This document shows, one piece after another, positions 16,880 to 25,219 of a DNA stretch of 64,000 bases. Below the pieces are notes generated by a model. That model was not told the DNA's origin. It saw only the letters and a list, made by a program, of their open reading frames with translations, and ran no database searches. The position numbers and the translations under genes were made by a program. The DNA is from Paracoxiella cheracis (GTDB taxonomy: Bacteria > Pseudomonadota > Gammaproteobacteria > Coxiellales > Coxiellaceae): positions 310,001-374,000 of the forward strand of contig NZ_CP186485.1 in the NCBI RefSeq assembly GCF_049348705.1, written 5' to 3'. The first letter of the stretch is position 1. Every line of letters starts with the position of its first letter.

Positions 16880-18757
16880 ATGCCTGAAGCACAATCTGAA
16901 ACTTTATCATTCGAAGCTGAAGTGAAACAGCTCCTCCATTTAGTGACCCATTCACTTTATAGCAATAAGGAAATCTTCCTTCGCGAGTTGATTTCGAATG
17001 CCTCAGATGCGGCTGATAAATTGCGATATGAGGCCTTATCAGATTCTGCACTTTATGAAAATGATGGCGAACTTAAAATTTGGATTGATATTGATAAAGA
17101 ACATAAAACGATTACGGTTTGTGATAATGGTATCGGTATGAATCGTGATGAAGTGATCGAAAATCTCGGGACTATCGCAAAGTCGGGAACGCGTGCTTTT
17201 TTGGATGCATTGAGTGCTGAAAATGCGAAAGATTCACAATTAATTGGTCAGTTCGGTGTTGGATTTTATTCAGCATTTATAATAGCAGACAAAGTTGTAG
17301 TGAGAACTCGTCGTGCAGGTATGAGTTCAGATCAAGGAGTGAGTTGGGAATCTAATGGCGAAGGTGAATATACCATCAAAAATATTGAAAAACCGATTCG
17401 CGGTACAGAAGTTGTTTTACATTTGAAAAAAGACGAAGAAGAATTTTTAGATCCCATTCGGCTGCGTACCGTCATCAGAAAATATTCAGATCATATTTTA
17501 CTGCCGATTATGATGAAAAAAATGGGTGAAAAAGATGAAGGTGAGGAAACCGTAAACCGTGCCAATGCCTTATGGGCTATGTCGAAAAGTCAAATCACTG
17601 ACGAAGATTATACAGAATTATATAAACATATTGCTCATGATTTCGAAGATCCGTTGGCATGGAGCCACAATAAAGTGGAGGGTAAATTAGAGTATATAAG
17701 TTTGTTATATTTGCCTGCGCGTGCACCCTTTGACTTATGGAATCGTGATCAACAACGCGGATTAAAACTTTATGTAAAACGAATTTTTATTATGGATGAT
17801 GCTGAACACTTCATGCCGATGTATTTACGGTTTATAAAAGGCATCGTTGATTCCAATGATTTACCGTTGAATATTTCTCGCGAATTATTGCAATCGAATC
17901 ATACCATCGAAAAAATTAAGGCTGGTTGTGTGAAGCGTGTGCTAAGTATGCTCGAAGACTTGGCAATGAAGGAGGTAGAGAAATACAAAATATTTTGGAA
18001 AGAGTTCGGACAAGTATTAAAAGAAGGTCCTGCGGAGGACTTTGCGAATAAAGATCGCATTGCGAGATTATTACGTTTTTCATCGACCCATACCGATAGT
18101 GACCTGCAAGAGGTTGCTTTTTTAGATTACGTGAGTCGCATGAAGGAGGACCAGGATAAGATTTATTATGTTATAGCCGATACCTTTGCTGCAGCGAAAA
18201 ATAGTCCTTTATTAGAAGTATTTCGTAAAAAGGATATTGAAGTTCTCTTGTTGCATGACCGGGTGGATGAATGGTTAATGGCACACCTGACTGAGTTCGA
18301 GGGCAAATCGCTGCAATCAATTGCTAAAGGTGATTTGGATTTAGGTGAGCTTGATCAGGAAAGTAAGGCTGAAAAAGAAGCTGCTGAAAAGGACTTCAAC
18401 GATGTCTTGAAACGGTTTAAAGAGGTGTTGGGAGACGGAGTCAAAGATGTTCGTTTAACCCACCGGCTCACAGATTCCCCTGCATGTGTTGTTTTTGATG
18501 AGCAGGATTTAAGTGGTCACATGCAAAGAATGCTCTCGGCTGCTGGTCAGTCATTCATTGAGTCCAAACCGATTCTCGAGTTGAACCCCAAACACCCGTT
18601 AATTGCACGAGTGAAAGATGAGGAAAATCCGGATCGGTTTGCTCGATGGGCCGATATTTTATTAAACCAGTCGTTATTGGCTGAAGGTGAGCAACTCAAA
18701 GATCCTGCAGCATTTATAAAAGGACTGAATGCGTTATTGTTGGAAATAAACCAATAA
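16880..18757 (+). CDS. htpG: Molecular chaperone HtpG (Hsp90 family)
   Basis: 625 aa, full length. ATP-dependent cytosolic chaperone. The GHKL ATPase motifs are all visible: EIFLRELISNASDAADKL (Asn and Asp of motif I), DNGIGM, GTIAKSGT and QFGVGFYSAF, with RGTEVVLHLK closing the domain. The middle domain contains the catalytic-loop arginine in NISRELLQSN, and the C-terminal dimerisation region follows from about 510. GGAG-type purines lie before the ATG. It sits inside the outer-membrane protein cluster but has its own heat-shock promoter. Confidence 0.97.
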   Translation: MPEAQSETLSFEAEVKQLLHLVTHSLYSNKEIFLRELISNASDAADKLRYEALSDSALYENDGELKIWIDIDKEHKTITVCDNGIGMNRDEVIENLGTIAKSGTRAFLDALSAENAKDSQLIGQFGVGFYSAFIIADKVVVRTRRAGMSSDQGVSWESNGEGEYTIKNIEKPIRGTEVVLHLKKDEEEFLDPIRLRTVIRKYSDHILLPIMMKKMGEKDEGEETVNRANALWAMSKSQITDEDYTELYKHIAHDFEDPLAWSHNKVEGKLEYISLLYLPARAPFDLWNRDQQRGLKLYVKRIFIMDDAEHFMPMYLRFIKGIVDSNDLPLNISRELLQSNHTIEKIKAGCVKRVLSMLEDLAMKEVEKYKIFWKEFGQVLKEGPAEDFANKDRIARLLRFSSTHTDSDLQEVAFLDYVSRMKEDQDKIYYVIADTFAAAKNSPLLEVFRKKDIEVLLLHDRVDEWLMAHLTEFEGKSLQSIAKGDLDLGELDQESKAEKEAAEKDFNDVLKRFKEVLGDGVKDVRLTHRLTDSPACVVFDEQDLSGHMQRMLSAAGQSFIESKPILELNPKHPLIARVKDEENPDRFARWADILLNQSLLAEGEQLKDPAAFIKGLNALLLEINQ

Positions 18758-18948
18758 ATCTTTAAATTGCGCATAAATCAATCAAATATTGTTTTTAAAT
18801 TAAACAATAAATTCTCTGTCGTATTATTCTGGTTCGATTACTATGCAAAGCGATTTGGTGTGTTTATTTCATCAGGCTGTGAAGTGTATTTTTCGTTTGG
18901 TACTAATCATTTTTTTATTTTACTTTCTGATTTTATTAACATAAATAT

Positions 18949-18977
18949 TTGACATTTATAAACTGACTCAGTATGCT
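18949..18977 (+). promoter_or_regulatory. Sigma-70 promoter of barrel protein 5
   Basis: TTGACA (18949-18954, consensus), 17 bp, TATGCT (18972-18977). It lies about 88 bp before the ATG at 19065. The rest of the 18758-19064 gap is AT-rich with no credible gene; a short inverted word AAGCTTG/TAAGCTT sits in the leader near 19014-19032. Confidence 0.75.
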
Positions 18978-19064
18978 TGCATCTATAGCTTGTTAAAAAG
19001 CTAGGATAAGCATAAGCTTGCAGTGAGTAAGCTTAATTACGTTAAATAATATGGAGAGTTAGAA

Positions 19065-19799
19065 ATGAAAACAATTGCTAAAGTGGCTGTAGGTTTAACT
19101 GCCGTTGCTATGGCTGCCAGCGCCATTGCTGGTGGACCAGAAATGGCACCTCCTACAATCAACGGATTTAATATCGGTTTAGGTTTTGGATACAATTCCT
19201 ATACATACGAATCTAGAATTACAGAATTTAATACTAATAAAAAATTTAATACTAATAAAATATTTGATAATGGATTTCTACAGGCAAACAAGTTTGGCCC
19301 TGTTGGTGAAATTGGTTATACCTTCCAGGTTAATCAATGGGCTTTTGTCGGACTTAGAGCCTTTTGGGAGTACGATAACCAACGCTCTTTTGATGGAAGA
19401 GGTAATTATCAAGGGGAAGTCTTTCTTCAATCCCACCTAGCTGCGTTATTCGTTGTAGGTGCATTGATCAATGACACGAATGCCGCTTATATAGAATTAG
19501 GTTACTCCGCTTTGTGGGGTAAAAATATTCTTGAAGCGACGACTCATCCCGGGCAAGTCACACCTATTTCTTCGAAGTACACACTCAGTGGTGGTGTAAT
19601 GGGTGTGGGCTGGAGACATTATTTCATGAATAATGTTTACCTCGATCTTGGCTATAATTTTATATTATATGCTAATGCGAAAAGTAGCAGCGCACTTACT
19701 CTACCTGCTGCTACTGATGGTGGTGCTACATTATCAAATATTAGAAAGCCACAGGTCAACGGTGTAACTGCAACTCTAAATTACTTGTTTAAAGTATAA
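19065..19799 (+). CDS. Outer-membrane beta-barrel protein, member 5 (divergent)
   Basis: 244 aa. The signal peptide ends ASAIAGGPEMAPP, the same post-signal motif as members 3 and 4, so it belongs with the family although the barrel is diverged (NGFNIGLGFGYNSYTYES, FGPVGEIGYTF, AFVGLRAFWEY, YIELGYSALWG, VYLDLGYNFILYA, TATLNYLFKV). An exact 18-bp tandem duplication (19225-19242 and 19243-19260) encodes two in-frame FNTNK-type repeats in the first extracellular loop region. It has a consensus promoter and a terminator. Function unknown beyond the outer-membrane location. Confidence 0.8.
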   Translation: MKTIAKVAVGLTAVAMAASAIAGGPEMAPPTINGFNIGLGFGYNSYTYESRITEFNTNKKFNTNKIFDNGFLQANKFGPVGEIGYTFQVNQWAFVGLRAFWEYDNQRSFDGRGNYQGEVFLQSHLAALFVVGALINDTNAAYIELGYSALWGKNILEATTHPGQVTPISSKYTLSGGVMGVGWRHYFMNNVYLDLGYNFILYANAKSSSALTLPAATDGGATLSNIRKPQVNGVTATLNYLFKV

Positions 19800-19846
19800 T
19801 AAATACTTTTACAGTCAATTTAGCAGTTACCTCCTGTTACGTAATG

Positions 19847-19884
19847 CTTTTTTGGGCTCTTAGCAATAAGAGCCCAAAAGAAGC
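19847..19884 (+). terminator. Terminator after barrel protein 5
   Basis: A long stem with TTTGGGCTCTTA on the left and TAAGAGCCCAAA on the right around loop GCAA, followed after AGAAGC by TTTTTC. The stem can extend outward through GCTT/AAGC, so it can work as a bidirectional structure. Confidence 0.8.
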
Positions 19885-19913
19885 TTTTTCTACTTATACA
19901 GCCGAATCCTGTT

Positions 19914-19945
19914 AAAAAGGCGCTCTAGTTAAAGGGTGCCTTTTT
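19914..19945 (-). terminator. Terminator of folD
   Basis: AAAAAGGC and GCCTTTTT flank a loop that includes TCTAGTTAAAGG; on the minus strand the stem ends in a T5 run, 7 nt past the folD stop. Together with the hairpin at 19847 it insulates two convergent genes. Confidence 0.7.
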
Positions 19946-19951
19946 ACTCTG

Positions 19952-20803
19952 CTAGTCCAAGCCTTCTGCAGCTTGTAACGTATTTTCTAATAGAGTGGCG
20001 ACGGTCATTGGACCAACGCCGCCGGGAACCGGTGTAATCCACGAGGCGCGTTTTTTTGCAGTGTCATAATCAATATCGCCTACAATTTTACCGTTACTGA
20101 GTCGGCTAAAACCTACGTCTACAACTATTGCGCCGGGTTTAACCCATTCACCTTTCACGACACCAGGTTTGCCAATAGCAACGATTAATAAATCTGCATC
20201 CTCAACACGTTTTTGTAATTTTTGAGTGAAGCGATGACAGATGGTCACCGTACATTTTGTCAGCAACAATTCTAATGCCATGGGTCTGCCCACTATGTTA
20301 GAGGCACCGACAATCACCGCGTATTTACCCGTTAAGTCTTCGCCTGTTTGCTTTAACAGCGTCATCACGCCGTGTGGTGTGCAGGGGCGTAAGGCAGGGC
20401 GGCGTTGCACTAACCGACCTAAGTTGTAAGGATGGAAACCATCGACATCTTTATTGGGTCGAATGCGTTCGAGCAGCGTTGCAGATTCAATAGGCTTGGG
20501 TAGTGGTAACTGCAGCAGTATGCCGTGTGTATTAGGGTCGTTATTACATTCATCGATGAGATCTTCCAACATTTGTTGAGAGGCCTCATTGGATAATCGA
20601 TAGACTTTGGAGCGAATACCAACTTCCTGACAAGCGCGCTCCTTATGGCTCACATAAGTTGCTGATGCCGGATCATCGCCGACCAATATGACAGCTAAAC
20701 CGGGAATGGATAAGCCTTGTTGCCGGCGTTGTTGGATGGCCTTAGCCACTTTATCTTTGACATTTTGACTGCATGCACGCCCATCCAGAATTTTCCCCAG
20801 CAT
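19952..20803 (-). CDS. folD: Bifunctional methylenetetrahydrofolate dehydrogenase/cyclohydrolase
   Basis: 283 aa from ATG 20803, which has GGGAGAG at ideal spacing; a TTG four codons upstream is possible but less likely. FolD interconverts methylene- and formyl-tetrahydrofolate for purine and fMet-tRNA synthesis. Landmarks are MLGKILDGRACSQNVK, DDPASATYVSHKERAC (catalytic Lys), LLQLPLPK, KDVDGFHPYNLGRL, VGASNIVGRPMALELL (NADP site) and TPVPGGVGPMTVATLL. A perfect dyad lies 19 bp upstream of the start. Confidence 0.96.
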   Translation of the reverse strand: MLGKILDGRACSQNVKDKVAKAIQQRRQQGLSIPGLAVILVGDDPASATYVSHKERACQEVGIRSKVYRLSNEASQQMLEDLIDECNNDPNTHGILLQLPLPKPIESATLLERIRPNKDVDGFHPYNLGRLVQRRPALRPCTPHGVMTLLKQTGEDLTGKYAVIVGASNIVGRPMALELLLTKCTVTICHRFTQKLQKRVEDADLLIVAIGKPGVVKGEWVKPGAIVVDVGFSRLSNGKIVGDIDYDTAKKRASWITPVPGGVGPMTVATLLENTLQAAEGLD

Positions 20804-20821
20804 AAACTCTCCCAATTAAAG

Positions 20822-20839
20822 TGTAACAATGTTGTTACA
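20822..20839. promoter_or_regulatory. Operator-like perfect dyad upstream of folD
   Basis: TGTAACAA and TTGTTACA separated by TG form an 18-bp near-continuous palindrome 19 bp before the folD ATG. Position and symmetry suggest a repressor or activator site; the regulator is not known. Confidence 0.5.
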
Positions 20840-20959
20840 TTTAAATCATAAATAGTTATATGAGGTTAACAAAACAAGACTATGATGTCTTCAAGAAGAA
20901 AAGCGTTTAAGGGGATAAATGACGAATTGGTGTCGGTTGATGTCATTTGTCTCCTAGGT

Positions 20960-21007
20960 GGGTCATCTCTGACAAGCTTTTGCTGGGGGGATGACCTGCT
21001 TTTTTTT
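20960..21007 (+). terminator. Plus-strand terminator in the folD-mltD gap
   Basis: GGGTCATC (20960-20967) pairs with GATGACCT (20990-20997), an inner AAGC/GCTT hairpin lies between, and eight T residues follow (21000-21007). Both neighbouring genes are on the minus strand, so this would end a short plus-strand transcript from 20840-20960, or act only by chance on the other strand. Confidence 0.5.
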
Positions 21008-22496
21008 AGGAAATATATAAACGCTGACCGATTCGAATTACATTGCTATCCAAATGATTCACACGGCGGATGTGAGAAACAGTCGTATGATAGCGATGTG
21101 CAAGCAAACCTAAAGACTCACCTTGTCTGACACGATGATAAAAACCACCACTTGAGTCATGCGGATGATGGTAGGTTTTATGCCAAATAACTAATTGCTG
21201 GCCGACGTGAAGTTTCATGTGTCTATTAAATTTATTCCAGAAATAAATCTGTGTTGGTTTGACATGATAAAGATGCGCAATGGATGAAATCGTTTCGCCC
21301 TGTTTAACGGTGTGGAGTTCGCGCTTAGGTCCTGGAATACCATCTTCTGAAATTTTACGACTATGAACGCGTTGGGTTGGCATCGGATCCGCTTCAGCAA
21401 CAGGGATCAGTAAGTCTTCCCCGATTTGAAGGACATTGGTGCGTAATTTATTAATTCGACGTAATGCACTAATACTCGTGTTGTAATGGCTTGCAATAAC
21501 GCTGAGTGACTCGCCGGATTGAACGCGGTGATAAACCCATTGAGAATCATGAGCTGGTTGCTGTTTGACTGCGAGGGCCAGATTATTTTCAAAAACCTTT
21601 GCCTTATCAATCGGCACTAATATGTTATAAGGGCGATCGGGTGAGGTTGTCCATCGACGAAAGCCAGCATTTAATTTTCGAATAGTTTTAGTAGAGGTTT
21701 CCGCTAACTTGGCTAAGTGCGACATATTCATTTGAGTTTTAACATGGACAGTCGTGAAATACGGTTCGTTTTCAACAGGGATGAGACGAATGCCATAACT
21801 ACTGTGGTTCTTGATAATATCAGCGAGTGCCAATAACTTTGGTACATATATTTTTGTTTCGTAAGGAAGCGGTAAAGACCAGAAATCTGTGGGTCGATGG
21901 TGACGACGATTATAACGAATGGCATTTATCACGGTGCCTTCGCCTGAATCGTAAGCAGCAATAGCGAGTAACCAACTGTGAAAATAATCGTGAAGATAGT
22001 GAAGATAATTTAGTGCTGCATTGGTAGAGGCAACTAAATCGCGACGACCGTCATACCACCAATTAATTTTAAGTCCGAATCCTGAGGCAGTGCCTGGCAT
22101 CAATTGCCAAAGACCGACGGCACCCCTGTTAGAATATTCGAATGGATTGTAATTACTTTCGATCATCGGCATTAATGCAATTTCTGCAGGCATGCCTCGC
22201 TTTTCTGTTTGCTGGAGCACGTAATAAATATAGGGTTGTGCGTTTCTGGTGAGTTCGTACATGTAATACTGCTGTGTAAGGAACCAGCGAATTTGTTTTC
22301 TAACATAATAATTGTGAGTGTACTCATGATCGAGTTGAAACTTGCGGCTGATGACAGTCCAGAGATTTCGGTGACTGGAGAAAAGGTCACTGATATGCCA
22401 CGTGCGTTGAGTCGTCGATGGCGTTGCCACACTGCTGACCCCGATGAGGCAGACCGTCGCTATTGCGAGGCCGATTGTAAGGATCTTTCTACGCAT
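21006..22496 (-). CDS. mltD: Membrane-bound lytic murein transglycosylase D-like, three LysM domains
   Basis: 496 aa from ATG 22496 (a TTG twelve codons upstream keeps the frame). A signal-type N-terminus (MRRKILTIGLAIATV) leads to a GH23 transglycosylase domain at about 85-210 with the catalytic Glu in MPMIESNYNP, then GAVGLWQLMPGTASGFGL and IAAYDSGEGTVINAI. Three LysM repeats follow (about 335-380, 400-445, 450-495), each starting HRVQSGESL, HTVKQGETI or HRVRQGESL. It cleaves peptidoglycan glycan strands in the periplasm. Length and domain order match MltD; the lipobox cysteine of E. coli MltD is not obvious. Confidence 0.93.
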   Translation of the reverse strand: MRRKILTIGLAIATVCLIGVSSVATPSTTQRTWHISDLFSSHRNLWTVISRKFQLDHEYTHNYYVRKQIRWFLTQQYYMYELTRNAQPYIYYVLQQTEKRGMPAEIALMPMIESNYNPFEYSNRGAVGLWQLMPGTASGFGLKINWWYDGRRDLVASTNAALNYLHYLHDYFHSWLLAIAAYDSGEGTVINAIRYNRRHHRPTDFWSLPLPYETKIYVPKLLALADIIKNHSSYGIRLIPVENEPYFTTVHVKTQMNMSHLAKLAETSTKTIRKLNAGFRRWTTSPDRPYNILVPIDKAKVFENNLALAVKQQPAHDSQWVYHRVQSGESLSVIASHYNTSISALRRINKLRTNVLQIGEDLLIPVAEADPMPTQRVHSRKISEDGIPGPKRELHTVKQGETISSIAHLYHVKPTQIYFWNKFNRHMKLHVGQQLVIWHKTYHHPHDSSGGFYHRVRQGESLGLLAHRYHTTVSHIRRVNHLDSNVIRIGQRLYIS

Positions 22497-22637
22497 TCGA
22501 CGGATCTTAAGGGTAAACGGCGCTAGAATCAAGACTAAACTGGTTAAAATATATACAGTAAATATATAAGTATCTGAAAAATTCTTGAAAATACCTTAGG
22601 GTTTTTGCAATTAAATCGCTAAATCTCATCTTTCCAA

Positions 22638-23755
22638 GGCTTTGTTGCCTAACTAAAACATGAACAATCTATGTAATTTTTGCTGTCTATATTATAATCA
22701 GCACCCCAGGGTTTTCAAGCAGAAGGCGGTTCATATGCCAAATAAATATCCAAACAAAAAAGGCTGGACGATTCCCAAGCAGAAATACAAGGTGAGCAAT
22801 TGGCGTGAATATAATAATGCATTACGCAATCGTGCCAATATTGAAATCTGGATATCCGATGATATTATTCATTCGTGGTATGAAAAAGATCGTGTGTATG
22901 ATGGCAAAGGCGCACCCCAAAAGTTCACGGATCTTGCGATCATTACGTGCCATGAAATTCGGCAAGTTTTTCGTTTAGCGTTGAGGCAATGTCAAGGGTT
23001 TATGAATTCAATTTTCAAGATGAAAGCCCTTAATATAAAATCACCGGATTACAGTTGCTTGTCAAAACGGTTAGCGCTTTTAACTATTCAGTCGCCTCGT
23101 TACAGGAAAACGGAATCGGCAGATAAAAGCGTTGTGGCTATCGCCCTTGACTCCACTGGGTTAAAACGGTTTGGCAGAGGTGAATGGCATCAGGAAACAT
23201 ATACATTATCAGCCAAACGGAGTTGGCGTAAATTGCATATAGCCGTTGATAATAAACATATTATTCATGGTAATGATTTAACGGATCGCTTTACGGCGGA
23301 TTGCCAAAGCGTTGCAACGTTATCAAAGCAACTTACTTGCAAAGTGGGCCATGTCAGCGCCGATGGTGCCTACGATAAGAATCCTGTTTATGAAATATTA
23401 TCAAATTACTTTAAAGGAGCCGCTATAATAATGCCGCCTGATAGTGATGCTGTTTATGATAAAAATAATCATACACAACGTAATGGTAATGTTAAGCAAC
23501 TAAAAGCATTGGGCCGAATGGCTTGGCAACGAATAAGACAATACGGTTATCGGAATTATTCAGAGTTGGCGATTCAACGCTACAAAAGAATATTGGGTAG
23601 TACGTTACATGCTCGAGATTTTGTACGGCAAAAAATCGAATCAATGATCGGTTGTGGTGTGTTAAATAAAATGACACGGCTAGGAATGCCGGCGAGTTAT
23701 CGTTGCGCCTAAATTTTGCGACACAGACAAAGCCGTGAGGTTAGGCAACAAAGCC
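22638..23755 (+). mobile_element. IS5-family (IS903-like) element, copy A
   Basis: 1118 bp with terminal inverted repeats GGCTTTGTTGCCTAAC (16 bp perfect). The tip GGCTTTGTTG is that of the IS903 group. Flanks are TCTTTCCAA on the left and TCATCGTAG on the right, so there is no 9-bp duplication. Its sequence shares a G in CAGGGTTTTCAAG with the copy at 58995, separating these two from the other full copies. Confidence 0.93.
22735..23712 (+). CDS. IS903-like transposase, copy A
   Basis: 325 aa from the ATG that begins MPNKYPNKKGW; the frame is open 25 codons further upstream, into the end of the IS, but the GAAGGCGG before this ATG and alignment with typical IS5-family starts (KQKYKVSNWREYN) favour it. 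DDE residues probably lie in IALDSTGLKRFGRGEW, VSADGAYDKNPVYE and the C-terminal YSELAIQRYKRILG block with its Glu. An intact gene, presumably able to mobilise all copies in the window. Confidence 0.93.
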   Translation: MPNKYPNKKGWTIPKQKYKVSNWREYNNALRNRANIEIWISDDIIHSWYEKDRVYDGKGAPQKFTDLAIITCHEIRQVFRLALRQCQGFMNSIFKMKALNIKSPDYSCLSKRLALLTIQSPRYRKTESADKSVVAIALDSTGLKRFGRGEWHQETYTLSAKRSWRKLHIAVDNKHIIHGNDLTDRFTADCQSVATLSKQLTCKVGHVSADGAYDKNPVYEILSNYFKGAAIIMPPDSDAVYDKNNHTQRNGNVKQLKALGRMAWQRIRQYGYRNYSELAIQRYKRILGSTLHARDFVRQKIESMIGCGVLNKMTRLGMPASYRCA

Positions 23756-23982
23756 TCATCGTAGTCCGATTAATTTTTTAGTCAATACCCTTGCAGCGCT
23801 AATTGCCTATTCTTGGCGACCAAACAAACCAGGAATAAAAACCAACAATATAAAGAATAATTTATACGCAGTTATCCAGAACTGAGGTTAAACTATGTAA
23901 AACTATTCCAAGCGTGTCGGCAGATGAATTGAATAAGGCGCACAGTAATCACCATACGCAATTAGTAGAGGAGTAATTAGAA

Positions 23983-24050
23983 TCCGATTTATCGGACAGA
24001 AAATATGTCCGATAAATCTCAACTGTCAGATCAAGTCGAGAGTTTTACAC
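23983..24050. repeat. Intergenic palindromic repeat, copy 1
   Basis: A 12-bp perfect dyad, ATTTATCGGACA (23987-23998) and TGTCCGATAAAT (24006-24017), is followed by a conserved 30-bp tail. The same block, with two or three differences, recurs at 60113-60178. No T-run follows, so it is not a clear terminator, though it sits just past the stop of the gene at 24056. The rest of the 23756-24055 gap shows no gene. Confidence 0.75.
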
Positions 24051-24055
24051 CCAAA

Positions 24056-24853
24056 TTACCTGCGACAACTCGCCGCATTTGAGGCCACATCATTAAAACC
24101 ATTGTAGTCCTGTTCACACGAGCTTCTCTTTGTAAATAAAGCAACAAACGCCATGAACATTTCTTTTAACTTATGAATAAGTTTTACCATTACTGATCTG
24201 TTATCTCCAAAGCACTTAATACACTGGGGCTCTTTTCCGGGATATGCCGTTAAAGAAGCAGAATCCAAAATATGGTGGATTTTTTGATCGTTTGAAGAAA
24301 TAATAGATACTACTTTCAGCTTGGCAATTGTTTCACCTTTACCATATTCATGAGTAGGATTTAAAACAATATCACTCTCCTCTGTGTACTGTACAGTAGT
24401 TTTGTCCTTAACGAAAAACGTGTATTTCGGATTTTCCGTGTGAATTGGGCTTTGTTCGCCTGAGTTCTTGACCTGACTCATTACAATTTGGCCGGCGGGT
24501 AAAAATCCATTTATGTTGGCAAACATCCTTATATATTTATAGATTCGGTGGTTCTCAAGGCCGTGTTTTTCTAATAATTGCTTGATGTATTGATCTGCAT
24601 CGGAGAGCAATGGAATCCTCTCTCCGTCATCATCCCTCATGTAGGCATTGAGATCGGACTCATTTATCGCTGTTGTTAACGTGTTAGGCGATGTCCCGCT
24701 CATAACAAAAACTCGTGCCTCACACGCATTAGATGCATTTCGAACCCAATCTTTTAGGGTGATTTTACCGGAAGTGTCATCTTTTTTCTCTCTTTCTAAA
24801 AGCTCACTCTCACCACCATATTGTGGTTTTGGGACCGTAAAAAAAGCGCTCAT
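24056..24853 (-). CDS. Uncharacterised protein, possible secreted effector
   Basis: 265 aa from ATG 24853 (a TTG two codons upstream is in frame). I recognise no family. The protein is hydrophilic, with a beta-rich centre (about 120-200) and a C-terminal amphipathic hydrophobic helix KLKEMFMAFVALFTK (about 225-240) followed by a polar tail rich in Ser, Asn and Asp. The protein at 49571-51067 has the same plan of hydrophobic helix plus polar C-terminal tail. Such tails are compatible with a Dot/Icm substrate, but this is inference only. Single gene, flanked by IS-rich DNA. Confidence 0.55.
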   Translation of the reverse strand: MSAFFTVPKPQYGGESELLEREKKDDTSGKITLKDWVRNASNACEARVFVMSGTSPNTLTTAINESDLNAYMRDDDGERIPLLSDADQYIKQLLEKHGLENHRIYKYIRMFANINGFLPAGQIVMSQVKNSGEQSPIHTENPKYTFFVKDKTTVQYTEESDIVLNPTHEYGKGETIAKLKVVSIISSNDQKIHHILDSASLTAYPGKEPQCIKCFGDNRSVMVKLIHKLKEMFMAFVALFTKRSSCEQDYNGFNDVASNAASCRR

Positions 24854-25219
24854 AGCCAAATTAGCCTTAACTTAATTTTGTTAATTTACAGATTGTCATT
24901 ATCTTATCAGACAACTATTAAATTTATCTTAAAATTTTGCCTTTATTTTTGACCAAAAATTACCAACTGATCATTTTTTATCTTTTTTACGATAAGGGGA
25001 CATTATCGGAGATTATTCAAAAAATAAGCATAAGTTAATTTTTTTACAGAAAGATACCCTGTCGTTTGATGTTTTTTCAGAAAGGGTTAATGATTTTCTG
25101 TAAAGATACTAGTCTTTATAAAACTCTGAATGTTCCTGTCGCAAAAACTTTTTAAAGCAGAGCCTATGACATGCCGAGTAATAGCGTGCCTGAATTTTTA
25201 AAGACCCGGAGAAAAATAA
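24854..25219. other. AT-rich intergenic region
   Basis: 366 bp with no convincing gene; it must hold the promoters of the divergent genes at 24853 and 25220. An inverted pair TTTACAGAAA (about 25045) and TTTTCTGTAAA (about 25095) could be an operator. A 22-codon frame (ATG at 25171) runs into the next gene in another register and is probably noise. Confidence 0.4.

Noticed and set aside
18767..18952. A 61-codon frame downstream of htpG
   Set aside because: AT-rich, no ribosome-binding site, composition of intergenic DNA, and it overlaps the promoter of the next gene.
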